A DNA stretch of 5,331 bases from Actinomycetes bacterium (GTDB taxonomy: Bacteria; Actinomycetota; Actinomycetes; Actinomycetales; Cellulomonadaceae). Location: assembly GCA_023401045.1 (NCBI GenBank), contig JAEXEM010000379.1, positions 1-5,331 on the forward strand, in the 5' to 3' direction. Positions 1-5,331 of the stretch are shown in pieces. Numbering within the stretch: the first letter of the stretch is position 1; each line of letters opens with the position of its first letter. The notes beneath the pieces were generated by a model, which had not been told where the DNA came from, searched no databases, and saw nothing but the letters and a program-made list of their open reading frames with translations. The position numbers and the translations under genes are program-made.

Positions 1-1210
1 CGCCCGGGCCGGAGGGTCCGTCGCCCTCGCCGCCGCGGCCCGTCGTCACGCGCCGTCCGACGACGTCGTGCTCGCCCGGCTCGACCCGCCGCGGTGCGTC
101 GAACAGGTGCGGGTCGAGGTCGAGCGAGAGCTGGGCGTGCGAGGACAGCGCGTGGAACGCGACCCCGAGCAGGCGCACCGGCTCGACGACGCCCGCCGCG
201 AGCACCGCCCGCCGCGCGGCGTCGCGCAGCTCGGCCTCGGAGGCCGTCGGGTACGGGAACGTCACCGAGCGGGTGACCGTCGAGAAGTCGGCGTAGCGCA
301 CCTTCGCGACGACCGTGCGGGCCGCACCTCCGTGCCGCTCGAGGCGCTGCAGTGCCTCGTCGACGACGTCGTCCACCGCGGAGAGCACAAGCTCGCGCCC
401 GACGAGGTCGGTGGCGAACGTGCGCTCCGCCCCGGCGGACTTGCGCTCCGTCGTCGTGACGACGGGCCGGTCGTCGAGGCCGCGGGACATGAGGTAGAGC
501 CCGGTGCCGTGCGCCTCGCCGAGCGTCATCGTCAGGGTGTCGAGCGGCTGGCGGCGCAGGTCCGCGACGGTGCGCACCCCGAGGCGGGCGAGCGCCCCCT
601 CGGTGGCCGGGCCGACACCGGGCACGACGCGCACGTCGAGCGGCAGCAGCACGTCGTCCTCGTCCTCGGGCCGCACGACGACGACACCGCCGGGCTTGCG
701 CAGGTCGGAGGCGATCTTCGCGACGAGCTTCGAGCGGCCCACGCCCACGGACACCGTCAGCCCGGTGAGCTTGGCGATGCGGGCCTGGACCAGCGCGGCC
801 GCCTCCTCGGGCTCGGGGGCGCCGGGAGCGAGGGCGAGGTCGGCGAACGCCTCGTCGATGGACAGCGGCTCGACCGCCGGGGTGAGGTCCCGCAGCACCT
901 GCATGATGACCTGCGAGTACGCGGCGTAGGCGGCGAACCGCGGCACGAGCACGGCCGCCGCGGGACTCAGCCGCCGGGCTCGGGCCATCGGCATCGCCGA
1001 GCGCGCACCGTCGCGCCGCGCCTCGTACGACGCCGTCGAGACCACCCCGCGCGGCCCGACACCGCCGACGAGCACCGGCTTGCCCCGCAGCGACGGCTTG
1101 TCCCGCTGCTCGACCGCGGCGAAGAACGCGTCGGCGTCGAGGTGCATGACGGTCGCGGCGTCCCGCACGCGCACGCCGGCCTCCAGCCGGTGCGCGCGCT
1201 CGAGGTCCAC
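1..1210 (-). CDS. dinB: DNA polymerase IV (Y-family translesion polymerase), 3' end missing
   Basis: Error-prone Y-family polymerase that extends primers past damaged template bases, working with the sliding clamp. Seen: 403 codons are readable from GTG at 1210 to the window edge with no stop. The palm motif HLDADAFFAAVE carries the first metal ligand at D25 and the aromatic steric gate at F30. SIDEAF supplies catalytic D119 and E120. A helix-hairpin-helix stretch (VPGVGPATEGALARLGV) follows, then the little-finger region starting near ERKSAGAERTF. A clamp-binding peptide QLSLDL starts at Q360, and at least 38 more residues, rich in Gly, Arg and acidic residues, continue off the window, so a C-terminal extension exists. 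The GTG start is chosen because GGAGG lies 8 nt upstream. An in-frame ATG at 1147 (M22) would leave almost no residues before the catalytic strand. I see no LexA-type box in the upstream spacer. Identity is secure; only the C-terminus is unknown. Confidence 0.96.
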   Translation of the reverse strand, partial: MDLERAHRLEAGVRVRDAATVMHLDADAFFAAVEQRDKPSLRGKPVLVGGVGPRGVVSTASYEARRDGARSAMPMARARRLSPAAAVLVPRFAAYAAYSQVIMQVLRDLTPAVEPLSIDEAFADLALAPGAPEPEEAAALVQARIAKLTGLTVSVGVGRSKLVAKIASDLRKPGGVVVVRPEDEDDVLLPLDVRVVPGVGPATEGALARLGVRTVADLRRQPLDTLTMTLGEAHGTGLYLMSRGLDDRPVVTTTERKSAGAERTFATDLVGRELVLSAVDDVVDEALQRLERHGGAARTVVAKVRYADFSTVTRSVTFPYPTASEAELRDAARRAVLAAGVVEPVRLLGVAFHALSSHAQLSLDLDPHLFDAPRRVEPGEHDVVGRRVTTGRGGEGDGPSGPG

Positions 1211-1218
1211 GCCCCCAT

Positions 1219-1223
1219 CCTCC
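1219..1223 (-). promoter_or_regulatory. Shine-Dalgarno site deciding the dinB start
   Basis: GGAGG on the minus strand, 8 nt before GTG 1210. A second GGAGG lies 8 nt further upstream. The nearby ATG at 1218-1216 is in another frame and would not make DinB, so this site supports the GTG start. Confidence 0.6.
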
Positions 1224-1328
1224 GTCCTCCCACCCACTGCCCACGTGCTGGGACCCGGCCGTCGCGACACCGGTCTCGGCCGCGTCTGCCGTCCCTGGAC
1301 GAGGCCGAGGCCGGTCTCGTCGCGGTCG

Positions 1329-1361
1329 GGTCCCGGATGGTGGACGGGACCGGGCGTCCCG
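1329..1361 (+). repeat. Overlapping, mutually exclusive inverted repeats upstream of the phosphatase gene
   Basis: GGTCCCG (1329-1335) pairs perfectly with CGGGACC (1345-1351) across a 9-nt loop. The same central segment CGGGAC (1345-1350) also pairs with GTCCCG (1356-1361) across a 5-nt loop. The two stems therefore cannot form together. The structure ends about 50 nt before the phosphatase ATG, in the 201-bp spacer between two divergent genes. The base-pairing is seen directly. A regulatory role (operator for a dimeric protein, or leader RNA switch) is only inferred, and GC-rich sequence makes chance pairing common. No convincing -35/-10 pair is visible in this spacer. Confidence 0.35.
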
Positions 1362-1411
1362 GGTGACGGCGCTCACGGCGACGCCGGCGCCTGTCCTGGG
1401 ACGATGGGGCG

Positions 1412-1942
1412 ATGACCCCTCCGTTCCGCGTGATGACCGTGTGCACCGGCAACATCTGCCGGTCGCCGATGGCCGAGATCGTCCTGCGCGAGCGCTTCGA
1501 CGCCGCAGGACTGGGGGACGTCGTCGAGGTGGACTCGACGGGGATCAGCGACGAGGAGCGCGGCAACCCGGTCGACTGGCGCGCCCGCGCCACCCTGCGC
1601 CGCCACGGCTACCCGACGGGCGACGGCCACCGCGCGCGCCAGGTCCGGGCGTCCGAGCTGCTGCACCGCGACCTCGTCCTCGCGATGACCGCCGCGCACG
1701 CCCGTGCGCTGCGCCGCATCGCGGGCGGCGAGACCGAGCTGGCGCAGCGGGTCCGGATGTTCCGCGAGTTCGACCCGGCCGCGCCGGCCGAGCCGGGCCA
1801 GCCGGAGCACGTCCTCGACGTCGACGACCCCTGGTACGGCCCCGAGGAGGGCTTCGAGATCACCCTCGCGGAGATCGAGGCCGCGGCCGACGGGATCGTC
1901 GAGCACGTGCGGGCCGCGCTCGCGGAGCAGCCCGCCGGCTGA
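1412..1942 (+). CDS. Low-molecular-weight protein tyrosine phosphatase
   Basis: Cytoplasmic phosphatase that hydrolyses phosphotyrosine (in some members phosphoarginine) through a cysteinyl-phosphate intermediate. Seen: 176 residues, slightly longer than the usual 150-165. The N-terminal P-loop CTGNICRS gives nucleophile C11 and phosphate-binding R17 (C-X5-R), followed by S18. The general-acid loop near the C-terminus reads DDPWYG, with D139 the likely proton donor and an aromatic pair W141-Y142 after it. The start at 1412 leaves ten residues before C11, enough for the first beta strand; the internal ATG at 1433 would leave only three and is rejected. The ribosome site is weak (GGGA, 10 nt upstream). 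A four-codon ATG-GGG-CGA-TGA frame at 1404-1415 overlaps the start and is probably chance. It stands alone: divergent from dinB, convergent with tetR. No tyrosine kinase or capsule gene is visible, so its substrate is unknown. Confidence 0.95.
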   Translation: MTPPFRVMTVCTGNICRSPMAEIVLRERFDAAGLGDVVEVDSTGISDEERGNPVDWRARATLRRHGYPTGDGHRARQVRASELLHRDLVLAMTAAHARALRRIAGGETELAQRVRMFREFDPAAPAEPGQPEHVLDVDDPWYGPEEGFEITLAEIEAAADGIVEHVRAALAEQPAG

Positions 1943-1966
1943 GCCGTGGCGGGGTAGGGCGGCCCG

Positions 1967-1986
1967 GCCGCGCGACGGCGCGCGGC
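1967..1986. terminator. Possible bidirectional terminator hairpin between convergent genes
   Basis: A perfect 8-bp all-GC stem (GCCGCGCG / CGCGCGGC) with an ACGG tetraloop, 24 nt after the phosphatase stop. There is no T-run on either side, so it is not a canonical rho-independent terminator. Stable hairpins without a U-tract are often proposed as terminators or 3'-end protectors in actinobacteria. The convergent position supports that role; it could also be chance in such GC-rich DNA. Confidence 0.4.
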
Positions 1987-2022
1987 GCCGAGGGGAGCGG
2001 GCTCGGCCGACGACGCCGGGTG

Positions 2023-2039
2023 AGCACCGGAGAGGTGCT
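2023..2039. repeat. Short hairpin in the convergent spacer
   Basis: AGCACC and GGTGCT form a perfect 6-bp stem around the loop GGAGA, about 70 nt past the end of the tetR gene as read on the minus strand. It could contribute to 3'-end formation of tetR transcripts. No T-run follows, and a 6-bp stem is weak evidence alone. Confidence 0.25.
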
Positions 2040-2110
2040 GTCGCCGACGTGACCGGCACGCCGCCGGCGAGGTCGGGATGCTCAGCGGGCTGTCGGCACG
2101 TCCCGTGCGA

Positions 2111-2659
2111 TCAGGGCCGCAGACCGGTGAGGAGCACCCGGGCGTACCGGTCGACGGCGTCGGCGGTGCCGGCGAGCCGGACCGACAGCTGCACGCCGCA
2201 GACGAGGTGGTGGACGTCCACCGGCCCGAGGTCGGTGCGCACGAGGCCCGCGTCCTGCGCCCGCGCGAGCAGGCGTCCGAAGACCTCGAGCAGACCGGTC
2301 ACCGCCTCCCGGAGCTCCGGCCCGGAGCCGTCGGGGTCGCTGACGACCGTGGCGAGCGACGGGTCGTCGGCGAGCAGGCGGACCGCGGCGACGAGGAGGT
2401 CGTCGAGCGCGTCGGGACGGGTCTCCGCCTCGGCCGTGCGCGCCGCGGCGAGGAGGTCGTCGAGGTGCTCGAGCGCGAGCGCCTCGACGAGCGCCCGGTG
2501 GGTGGGGAAGTTGCGGTAGGCCGTGCCGACGCCCACGCCGGCCTCGGCGGCGACCTCCGCGAGCGGCGCGGGGAAGCCGTGGGCGTCGCGCGTGCGGCGT
2601 GCGGCGTCGAGGAGCGCGACGCGGTTGCGTGCGGCGTCGGAGCGCCGGGGTGCGGCCAT
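2111..2659 (-). CDS. TetR/AcrR-family transcriptional regulator
   Basis: Predicted dimeric DNA-binding repressor with a ligand pocket. Seen: 182 residues, typical of the family. The start MAAPRRSDAARNRVALLDAA is the usual basic lead-in to helix 1. The helix-turn-helix follows at about residues 33-61 (LAEVAAEAGVGVGTAYRNFP, then HRALVEAL), with the family hallmark of a glycine-rich turn and aromatic YRNF recognition end. The rest is alpha-helical, Leu/Ala/Asp-rich, and too divergent to name a ligand. Divergent from the SDR gene across 93 bp, so it most likely represses that gene and itself. Start choice: ATG 2659 gives the family-like N-terminus, while ATG 2671 would add MLAT. Neither has a ribosome site at normal distance (the nearest GGAGG is 18 nt before ATG 2671). 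A TATGCT box 7 nt before ATG 2659 suggests a leaderless transcript. Confidence 0.93.
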   Translation of the reverse strand: MAAPRRSDAARNRVALLDAARRTRDAHGFPAPLAEVAAEAGVGVGTAYRNFPTHRALVEALALEHLDDLLAAARTAEAETRPDALDDLLVAAVRLLADDPSLATVVSDPDGSGPELREAVTGLLEVFGRLLARAQDAGLVRTDLGPVDVHHLVCGVQLSVRLAGTADAVDRYARVLLTGLRP

Positions 2660-2666
2660 GGTGGCC

Positions 2667-2672
2667 AGCATA
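2667..2672 (-). promoter_or_regulatory. Candidate -10 box for a leaderless tetR mRNA
   Basis: TATGCT on the minus strand (4/6 to TATAAT, fits TANNNT) ends 7 nt before ATG 2659. Transcription starting at the usual distance would begin on the A of that ATG. This would explain the lack of a nearby ribosome site. No good -35 is present at 16-18 nt (the region reads CGGAGG), so the call is tentative. If ATG 2671 is the true start, this box overlaps the coding sequence and is wrong. Confidence 0.3.
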
Positions 2673-2674
2673 AC

Positions 2675-2703
2675 TTGAATCGGAATCCACCTCCGCTTAT
2701 GGT
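2675..2703 (+). promoter_or_regulatory. Sigma70-like promoter of the SDR gene
   Basis: TTGAAT (2675-2680, 4/6 to TTGACA) and TATGGT (2698-2703, 4/6 to TATAAT) are separated by exactly 17 nt. The predicted transcription start is near 2710, giving a leader of about 43 nt before ATG 2753. It lies in the most AT-rich patch of the window, between two divergent genes. Confidence 0.55.
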
Positions 2704-2733
2704 GACAGGACTGGAACAGGAATCGACTTCCAC
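2682..2733. promoter_or_regulatory. Candidate paired TetR operators
   Basis: A 15-bp element occurs twice: GGAATCCACCTCCGC at 2682-2696 and GGAATCGACTTCCAC at 2719-2733, 12 of 15 identical, start to start 37 bp. Each contains a partial dyad (GGA-N7-TCC in both, extended to GGAA-N5-TTCC in the second). The first copy sits inside the 17-bp spacer of the SDR promoter and covers the -35 region expected for tetR. The second lies just downstream of the predicted SDR transcription start. Binding there would block both genes. The repeat and its placement are seen; binding by the adjacent TetR protein is inference. Confidence 0.45.
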
Positions 2734-2752
2734 TTCGTGACGGGAGAGCCCG

Positions 2753-3748
2753 ATGTCGCACCCCGCAGCACGACCCGCCCTCACGGGCCCCGAGGCGCCC
2801 GACGCGTCCCCGGCCTGGGACCCGACGCGCCTGCCGGACCAGACCGGCCGCACCGTCGTCGTCACCGGCGGCAGCGCCGGGATCGGCTACTTCATCGCCG
2901 AGCAGCTCGCCGGGGCGGGGGCGCACGTCGTCCTCGCCGCGCGAGACGCCCACCGCGCCGCCACCGCGCAGGCTGCGATCGCGGCGCAGCACCCGCACGC
3001 CGTCACGAGCGTCCTGCCGCTCGACCTCGCGTCGCTTGACTCCGTGCGCCGCGCGGCCGACGCGCTCGCCGACCTCGAGCGCGTCGACGCCCTCGTCCTC
3101 AACGCGGCCGTCATGCGGGTGAGCACCCCGGGCGCGGCGACCGTCGACGGGTTCGACCCGATCATGGGGACCGGCCACCTCGGCAACGCCGCCCTCGTCG
3201 CCCGCGCCCTGCCCGTCCTCGAGCGCACCCCGGGCAGCCGCGTCGTCGGGACGACGAGCGGCTTCGTCGCGCGCTTCCACCCGGCCGTCGGGGACCTCGA
3301 GGTCGAGTCGCGCCCGCTGCGCAGCGTCGGGGCGATCGCGGTCGGGCGGCGGTACGTGCTCGCCAAGACCGTGCAGGAGACCTTCCTCCTCGACCTCGAC
3401 CGGCGCCTGCGCGCGGCCGGCTCGACGACCGGCGTCGTGCTCAGCCACCCGGGTGTCGCCGTCGGCTCGCGCAGCCCGGCACGGCCCGGGGTCCACGAGC
3501 CCGGGCGCGGCGAGCGGTGGCACGAGCCGCTGTGGGGGCTCGTCGGGGGCGGGAAGGACGCGGGCGCCTGGCCGGCGGTGCGTGCCGTCGCGGACCCGGC
3601 CGTCGAGGGCGGGCAGTACTGGCGTCCGGCGGGACGCTTCACCGGCCTGCCCGTCCTCGGCTCCGGCGACCCGCGTTACCGCGACCCGGAGCTGGGACGG
3701 CGCGTGCGGGAGGAGACGGCGGCGCTCGTCGGCGTCCCCATGCCGTGA
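2753..3748 (+). CDS. Short-chain dehydrogenase/reductase (retinol dehydrogenase/protochlorophyllide reductase-like)
   Basis: NAD(P)-dependent oxidoreductase of the classical SDR type, probably acting on a carbonyl or alcohol; substrate unknown. Seen: 331 residues, longer than the 250-residue core because of about 30 N-terminal and 60-70 C-terminal residues, as in the retinol-dehydrogenase-like group. The Rossmann glycine motif is TGGSAGIG (38-45). R64 in LAARD favours NADP(H). D91 in PLDLAS is the adenine-ring contact and NAAV (117-120) replaces the usual NAG. The catalytic serine is probably S169 in GTTSG; Y201 and K205 form YVLAK, and HPGV (232-235) follows. The stretch usually reading NHLGH is GHLGN here, so the tetrad asparagine is replaced by G141. 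The start has GGAG 6 nt upstream. No signal peptide or membrane segment, so cytosolic. Probably controlled by the divergent TetR gene. Confidence 0.92.
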   Translation: MSHPAARPALTGPEAPDASPAWDPTRLPDQTGRTVVVTGGSAGIGYFIAEQLAGAGAHVVLAARDAHRAATAQAAIAAQHPHAVTSVLPLDLASLDSVRRAADALADLERVDALVLNAAVMRVSTPGAATVDGFDPIMGTGHLGNAALVARALPVLERTPGSRVVGTTSGFVARFHPAVGDLEVESRPLRSVGAIAVGRRYVLAKTVQETFLLDLDRRLRAAGSTTGVVLSHPGVAVGSRSPARPGVHEPGRGERWHEPLWGLVGGGKDAGAWPAVRAVADPAVEGGQYWRPAGRFTGLPVLGSGDPRYRDPELGRRVREETAALVGVPMP

Positions 3749-3800
3749 GCCCGGCGCGCGCGGCCCGTCCCGCACCGCACCGCGCGGCAGGATGGACCCC

Positions 3801-4976
3801 ATGAAGGTCGCCGCCCGCGCCCACGTCCCGCCGTTCGCCGTCATGGCGATCCTCGCCGCGGCGAACGCCCGACGTGCCGCCGGTGAGCACGTCGTCAACC
3901 TCTGCGCCGGGGAGCCGTCGACCGGGGCGTCGGACGTCGTGCGCGCCCGCGCCGCCGAGGTGCTCGCCGCCGGGGACCTCGGGTACACCGAGTCGCTCGG
4001 GGTGCCGGCGCTGCGGGCGGCGATCGCCGACCACTACCTCGACACGTACGGGGTCGAGGTCGACCCGGCGCGCGTCGCCGTGACGACCGGATCGTCCGGC
4101 GGGTTCATGCTCGCGTTCCTCGCGGCGTTCGACGTCGGTGACCGGGTCGCCCTCGCGCGGCCCGGGTACCCGGCGTACGCGAACATCCTCACCGCGCTCG
4201 GCGTCGAGGTCGTCGACCTGCCGTGCGGGCCCGAGCAGCGCTACCAGCCGACGTTCGCGCAGCTCGAGGCGCTCGACCGGCCCGTCGACGGGCTCGTCGT
4301 CGCGAGCCCCGCCAACCCGACCGGCACGATGATCGAGCCGGCCGAGCTCACCGCGCTCGCGGCTTGGTGCGGGCGCCACGGTGTGCGGCTCGTCAGCGAC
4401 GAGATCTACCACGGCATCACCTACCCGGACGCGTCCGGGACGACCCCGGCGACCGCCACGGCGGCGCAGTTCCTCGGCGAGGGCGCGATCGTCGTCAACT
4501 CGTTCTCGAAGTACTGGGCGATGACCGGCTGGCGGCTCGGCTGGCTCGTCCTGCCCGACGACCTCGTCGGCCCGGTCGACGCCCTCGCCGGGAACGTCGC
4601 GCTGTGCCCGCCGGCGCTCGCCCAGCAGGCAGGCGTCGCGGCGTTCAGCCCCGAGGGGATGGCGGCGGCCCGCGCCAACGTCGAGCGGTACGCCGCCTCG
4701 CGGGCGCTGCTGCTCGACCGCCTGCCCGAGCTCGGCTGGGACCCGGTCGCCCCCGCCGACGGTGCGTTCTACCTCTACGGCGACGTCTCCCGCACCGGGC
4801 TCGACGCGGTGACCTACTGCGCGCGGCTCCTCGACGAGGCGGGGGTCGCCATCACCCCCGGCAGCGACTTCGACCCGGTGGGCGGGCGGAGCTGGGTGCG
4901 GCTGTCGTTCGCGTCCGCGCCCGAGGTCGTCGCGGAGGCGGCCGACCGGATCGTCGCGTGGCAGGGCACGCTGTGA
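3801..4976 (+). CDS. Class I/II PLP-dependent aminotransferase
   Basis: Fold-type I aminotransferase (AspC-like subgroup) that moves an amino group between an amino acid and a 2-oxo acid; substrate not predictable. Seen: 391 residues, normal for the family. Landmarks in order: GYTESLGVPALR (61-72), PLP-phosphate-side segment TGSSGG (96-101), PGYPAY (121-126), NPTG (172-175), SDEIY with D200 and Y203 contacting PLP, the Schiff-base lysine K237 in NSFSKYWAMTGWRLGW with R245, and carboxylate-binding R367 in SWVRLSF. All key residues are present, so it should be active. ATG 3801 is chosen because AGGA lies 8 nt upstream; in-frame ATG 3792 would add only MDP and has a poorer site. It follows the SDR gene by 52 bp with no clear promoter between them, so co-transcription is plausible. 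The downstream GNAT gene overlaps it by 4 nt. Confidence 0.95.
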   Translation: MKVAARAHVPPFAVMAILAAANARRAAGEHVVNLCAGEPSTGASDVVRARAAEVLAAGDLGYTESLGVPALRAAIADHYLDTYGVEVDPARVAVTTGSSGGFMLAFLAAFDVGDRVALARPGYPAYANILTALGVEVVDLPCGPEQRYQPTFAQLEALDRPVDGLVVASPANPTGTMIEPAELTALAAWCGRHGVRLVSDEIYHGITYPDASGTTPATATAAQFLGEGAIVVNSFSKYWAMTGWRLGWLVLPDDLVGPVDALAGNVALCPPALAQQAGVAAFSPEGMAAARANVERYAASRALLLDRLPELGWDPVAPADGAFYLYGDVSRTGLDAVTYCARLLDEAGVAITPGSDFDPVGGRSWVRLSFASAPEVVAEAADRIVAWQGTL

Positions 4977-5331
4977 CGGGGGTGCGCCGCGCCACCGGGG
5001 CGGACGTGCCGGGCGCCGCGCAGGTGCTCGCCGACGCCTTCGACGGCTACGCCTGGACCGACTGGGTGCTGCCGCCCGAGGACCGTCCCGGACGCCTCGC
5101 CGAGGTGCAGGGCATCTACCTCGCGCACGCCGTGCGGCACGGGCTCGTCCTCGTCGACGGCGACCTCACCGGGGTCGTCGCACTCGTCCCGGTCGACGTC
5201 GAGCCTCCCGACGAGGCGACGTGGCAGCGGGTCGCGGAGCTCCACGGCGACCGGGTGATGCGGCTCGCCGACGCCGTGCCGCCGCCACCGCCGGACGGTG
5301 CGTGGACGCTCGCCGCGCTCGGGGTGACGCC
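4973..5331 (+). CDS. GNAT-family N-acetyltransferase, 3' end missing
   Basis: Predicted acetyl-CoA-dependent acetyltransferase; acceptor unknown. Seen: 119 complete codons before the window ends. The N-terminus VRRATGADVPGAAQVLADAF is the usual GNAT beta1-alpha1 opening (R-x-A-x-x-D followed by a helix), then WTDWVLPPED, a helix LAEVQGIYLAHAVRHG, a beta strand around VALVPVD and AELHGDRVMRLADA. The window stops at WTLAALGVTP, the strand that normally leads into the acetyl-CoA pyrophosphate loop (Q/R-x-x-G-x-G/A), so that loop is not visible. GTG 4973 shares GTGA with the aminotransferase stop and has AGGG 6 nt upstream; GTG 4982 is an alternative three codons later. The overlap indicates translational coupling. 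The family call rests on overall pattern and is good but not certain. Confidence 0.8.
   Translation, partial: MTGVRRATGADVPGAAQVLADAFDGYAWTDWVLPPEDRPGRLAEVQGIYLAHAVRHGLVLVDGDLTGVVALVPVDVEPPDEATWQRVAELHGDRVMRLADAVPPPPPDGAWTLAALGVT

Noticed and set aside
1270..1319. CCGGTCTCG occurs twice (1270-1278 and 1311-1319) with a GAGGCC tandem at 1301-1312 in the dinB/phosphatase spacer.
   Set aside because: Nine-base GC-rich repeats in a 200-bp GC-rich spacer are easily chance; no dyad symmetry or promoter alignment supports an operator.
68..1366. A 432-codon open frame on the plus strand across the dinB region.
   Set aside because: It is the exact antisense of dinB codons, low in complexity and Arg/His/Gly-rich. 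DinB catalytic motifs on the minus strand settle the coding strand.
1211..1411. Looked for a LexA/SOS box upstream of dinB.
   Set aside because: No CGAAC-N4-GTTCG-like sequence is present; damage induction by LexA is not supported here.
1404..1415. A tiny ATG-GGG-CGA-TGA frame overlapping the phosphatase start as a regulatory upstream ORF.
   Set aside because: Four codons including the stop, no ribosome site of its own that is distinct from the main gene, and readily explained by chance.
1373..2059. A 228-codon open frame on the minus strand opposite the phosphatase, and similar frames on both strands.
   Set aside because: Shadow frames over the phosphatase; no domain signature, and codon positions do not show the G/C third-base bias in these frames.
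3757..3786. Inverted repeat CGCGCGG / CCGCGCG between the SDR and aminotransferase genes as a terminator.
   Set aside because: The 16-nt loop and absence of a T-run make it weak, and it sits directly beside the aminotransferase ribosome site; not enough to claim termination.
2660..3988. The tetR reading frame stays open upstream for hundreds of codons, antisense to the SDR and the start of the aminotransferase.
   Set aside because: In DNA this GC-rich, stop codons are rare in shadow frames. The upstream translation is Arg/Gly/Asp-rich with no recognisable domain, while the opposite strand holds well-conserved enzyme motifs.
3639..5245. Minus-strand open frames opposite the aminotransferase and GNAT genes.
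   Set aside because: Composition is typical of antisense GC-rich shadow (Arg, Gly, Asp, Val rich), and the plus strand carries all catalytic residues of a PLP aminotransferase.
1..5331. Searched for CRISPR-like repeats, tRNA genes, insertion-sequence ends, toxin-antitoxin pairs, defence or biosynthetic modules.
   Set aside because: None was found; all coding capacity is accounted for by six ordinary chromosomal genes.

Overview
The window is extremely GC-rich, with third codon positions almost always G or C, GTG starts at two genes and little AT-rich sequence. This points to a high-GC Gram-positive actinobacterium. Protein flavour (a DinB with a long tail beyond its clamp-binding motif, an actinobacterial-style SDR and GNAT) is compatible with the Micrococcales/Cellulomonas neighbourhood, but the genus is a guess. 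I see no tRNA, rRNA, CRISPR array, insertion sequence, phage gene or integration scar.

Layout, left to right: (1) positions 1-1210, minus strand: translesion DNA polymerase IV (dinB), its 3' end cut by the window edge. (2) 1211-1411: divergent intergenic spacer with competing inverted repeats. (3) 1412-1942, plus: low-molecular-weight protein tyrosine phosphatase. (4) 1943-2110: convergent spacer with a strong GC hairpin, probably a terminator region. (5) 2111-2659, minus: TetR-family regulator. (6) 2660-2752: a compact divergent control region, visibly more AT-rich than its surroundings, with a sigma70-like promoter and a 15-bp element present twice (12/15 identical). (7) 2753-3748, plus: short-chain dehydrogenase/reductase (SDR). 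(8) 3801-4976, plus: class I PLP aminotransferase. (9) 4973-end, plus: GNAT acetyltransferase, overlapping the aminotransferase by 4 nt and cut by the window edge.

How they may work together: the TetR regulator and the divergent SDR form a classic local switch in which an unknown, probably lipophilic or carbonyl/alcohol-type ligand would relieve repression. The aminotransferase follows the SDR after 52 bp and is translationally coupled to the GNAT, so SDR, aminotransferase and acetyltransferase could be co-transcribed, but no shared pathway can be read from the sequence. dinB and the phosphatase look like independent single-gene units.

The window looks like ordinary actinobacterial chromosome. 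I found no support for a new multi-gene system. The best leads are the TetR/SDR control region, a possible leaderless tetR mRNA, a glycine where the SDR active-site asparagine is expected, and the mutually exclusive hairpins upstream of the phosphatase.
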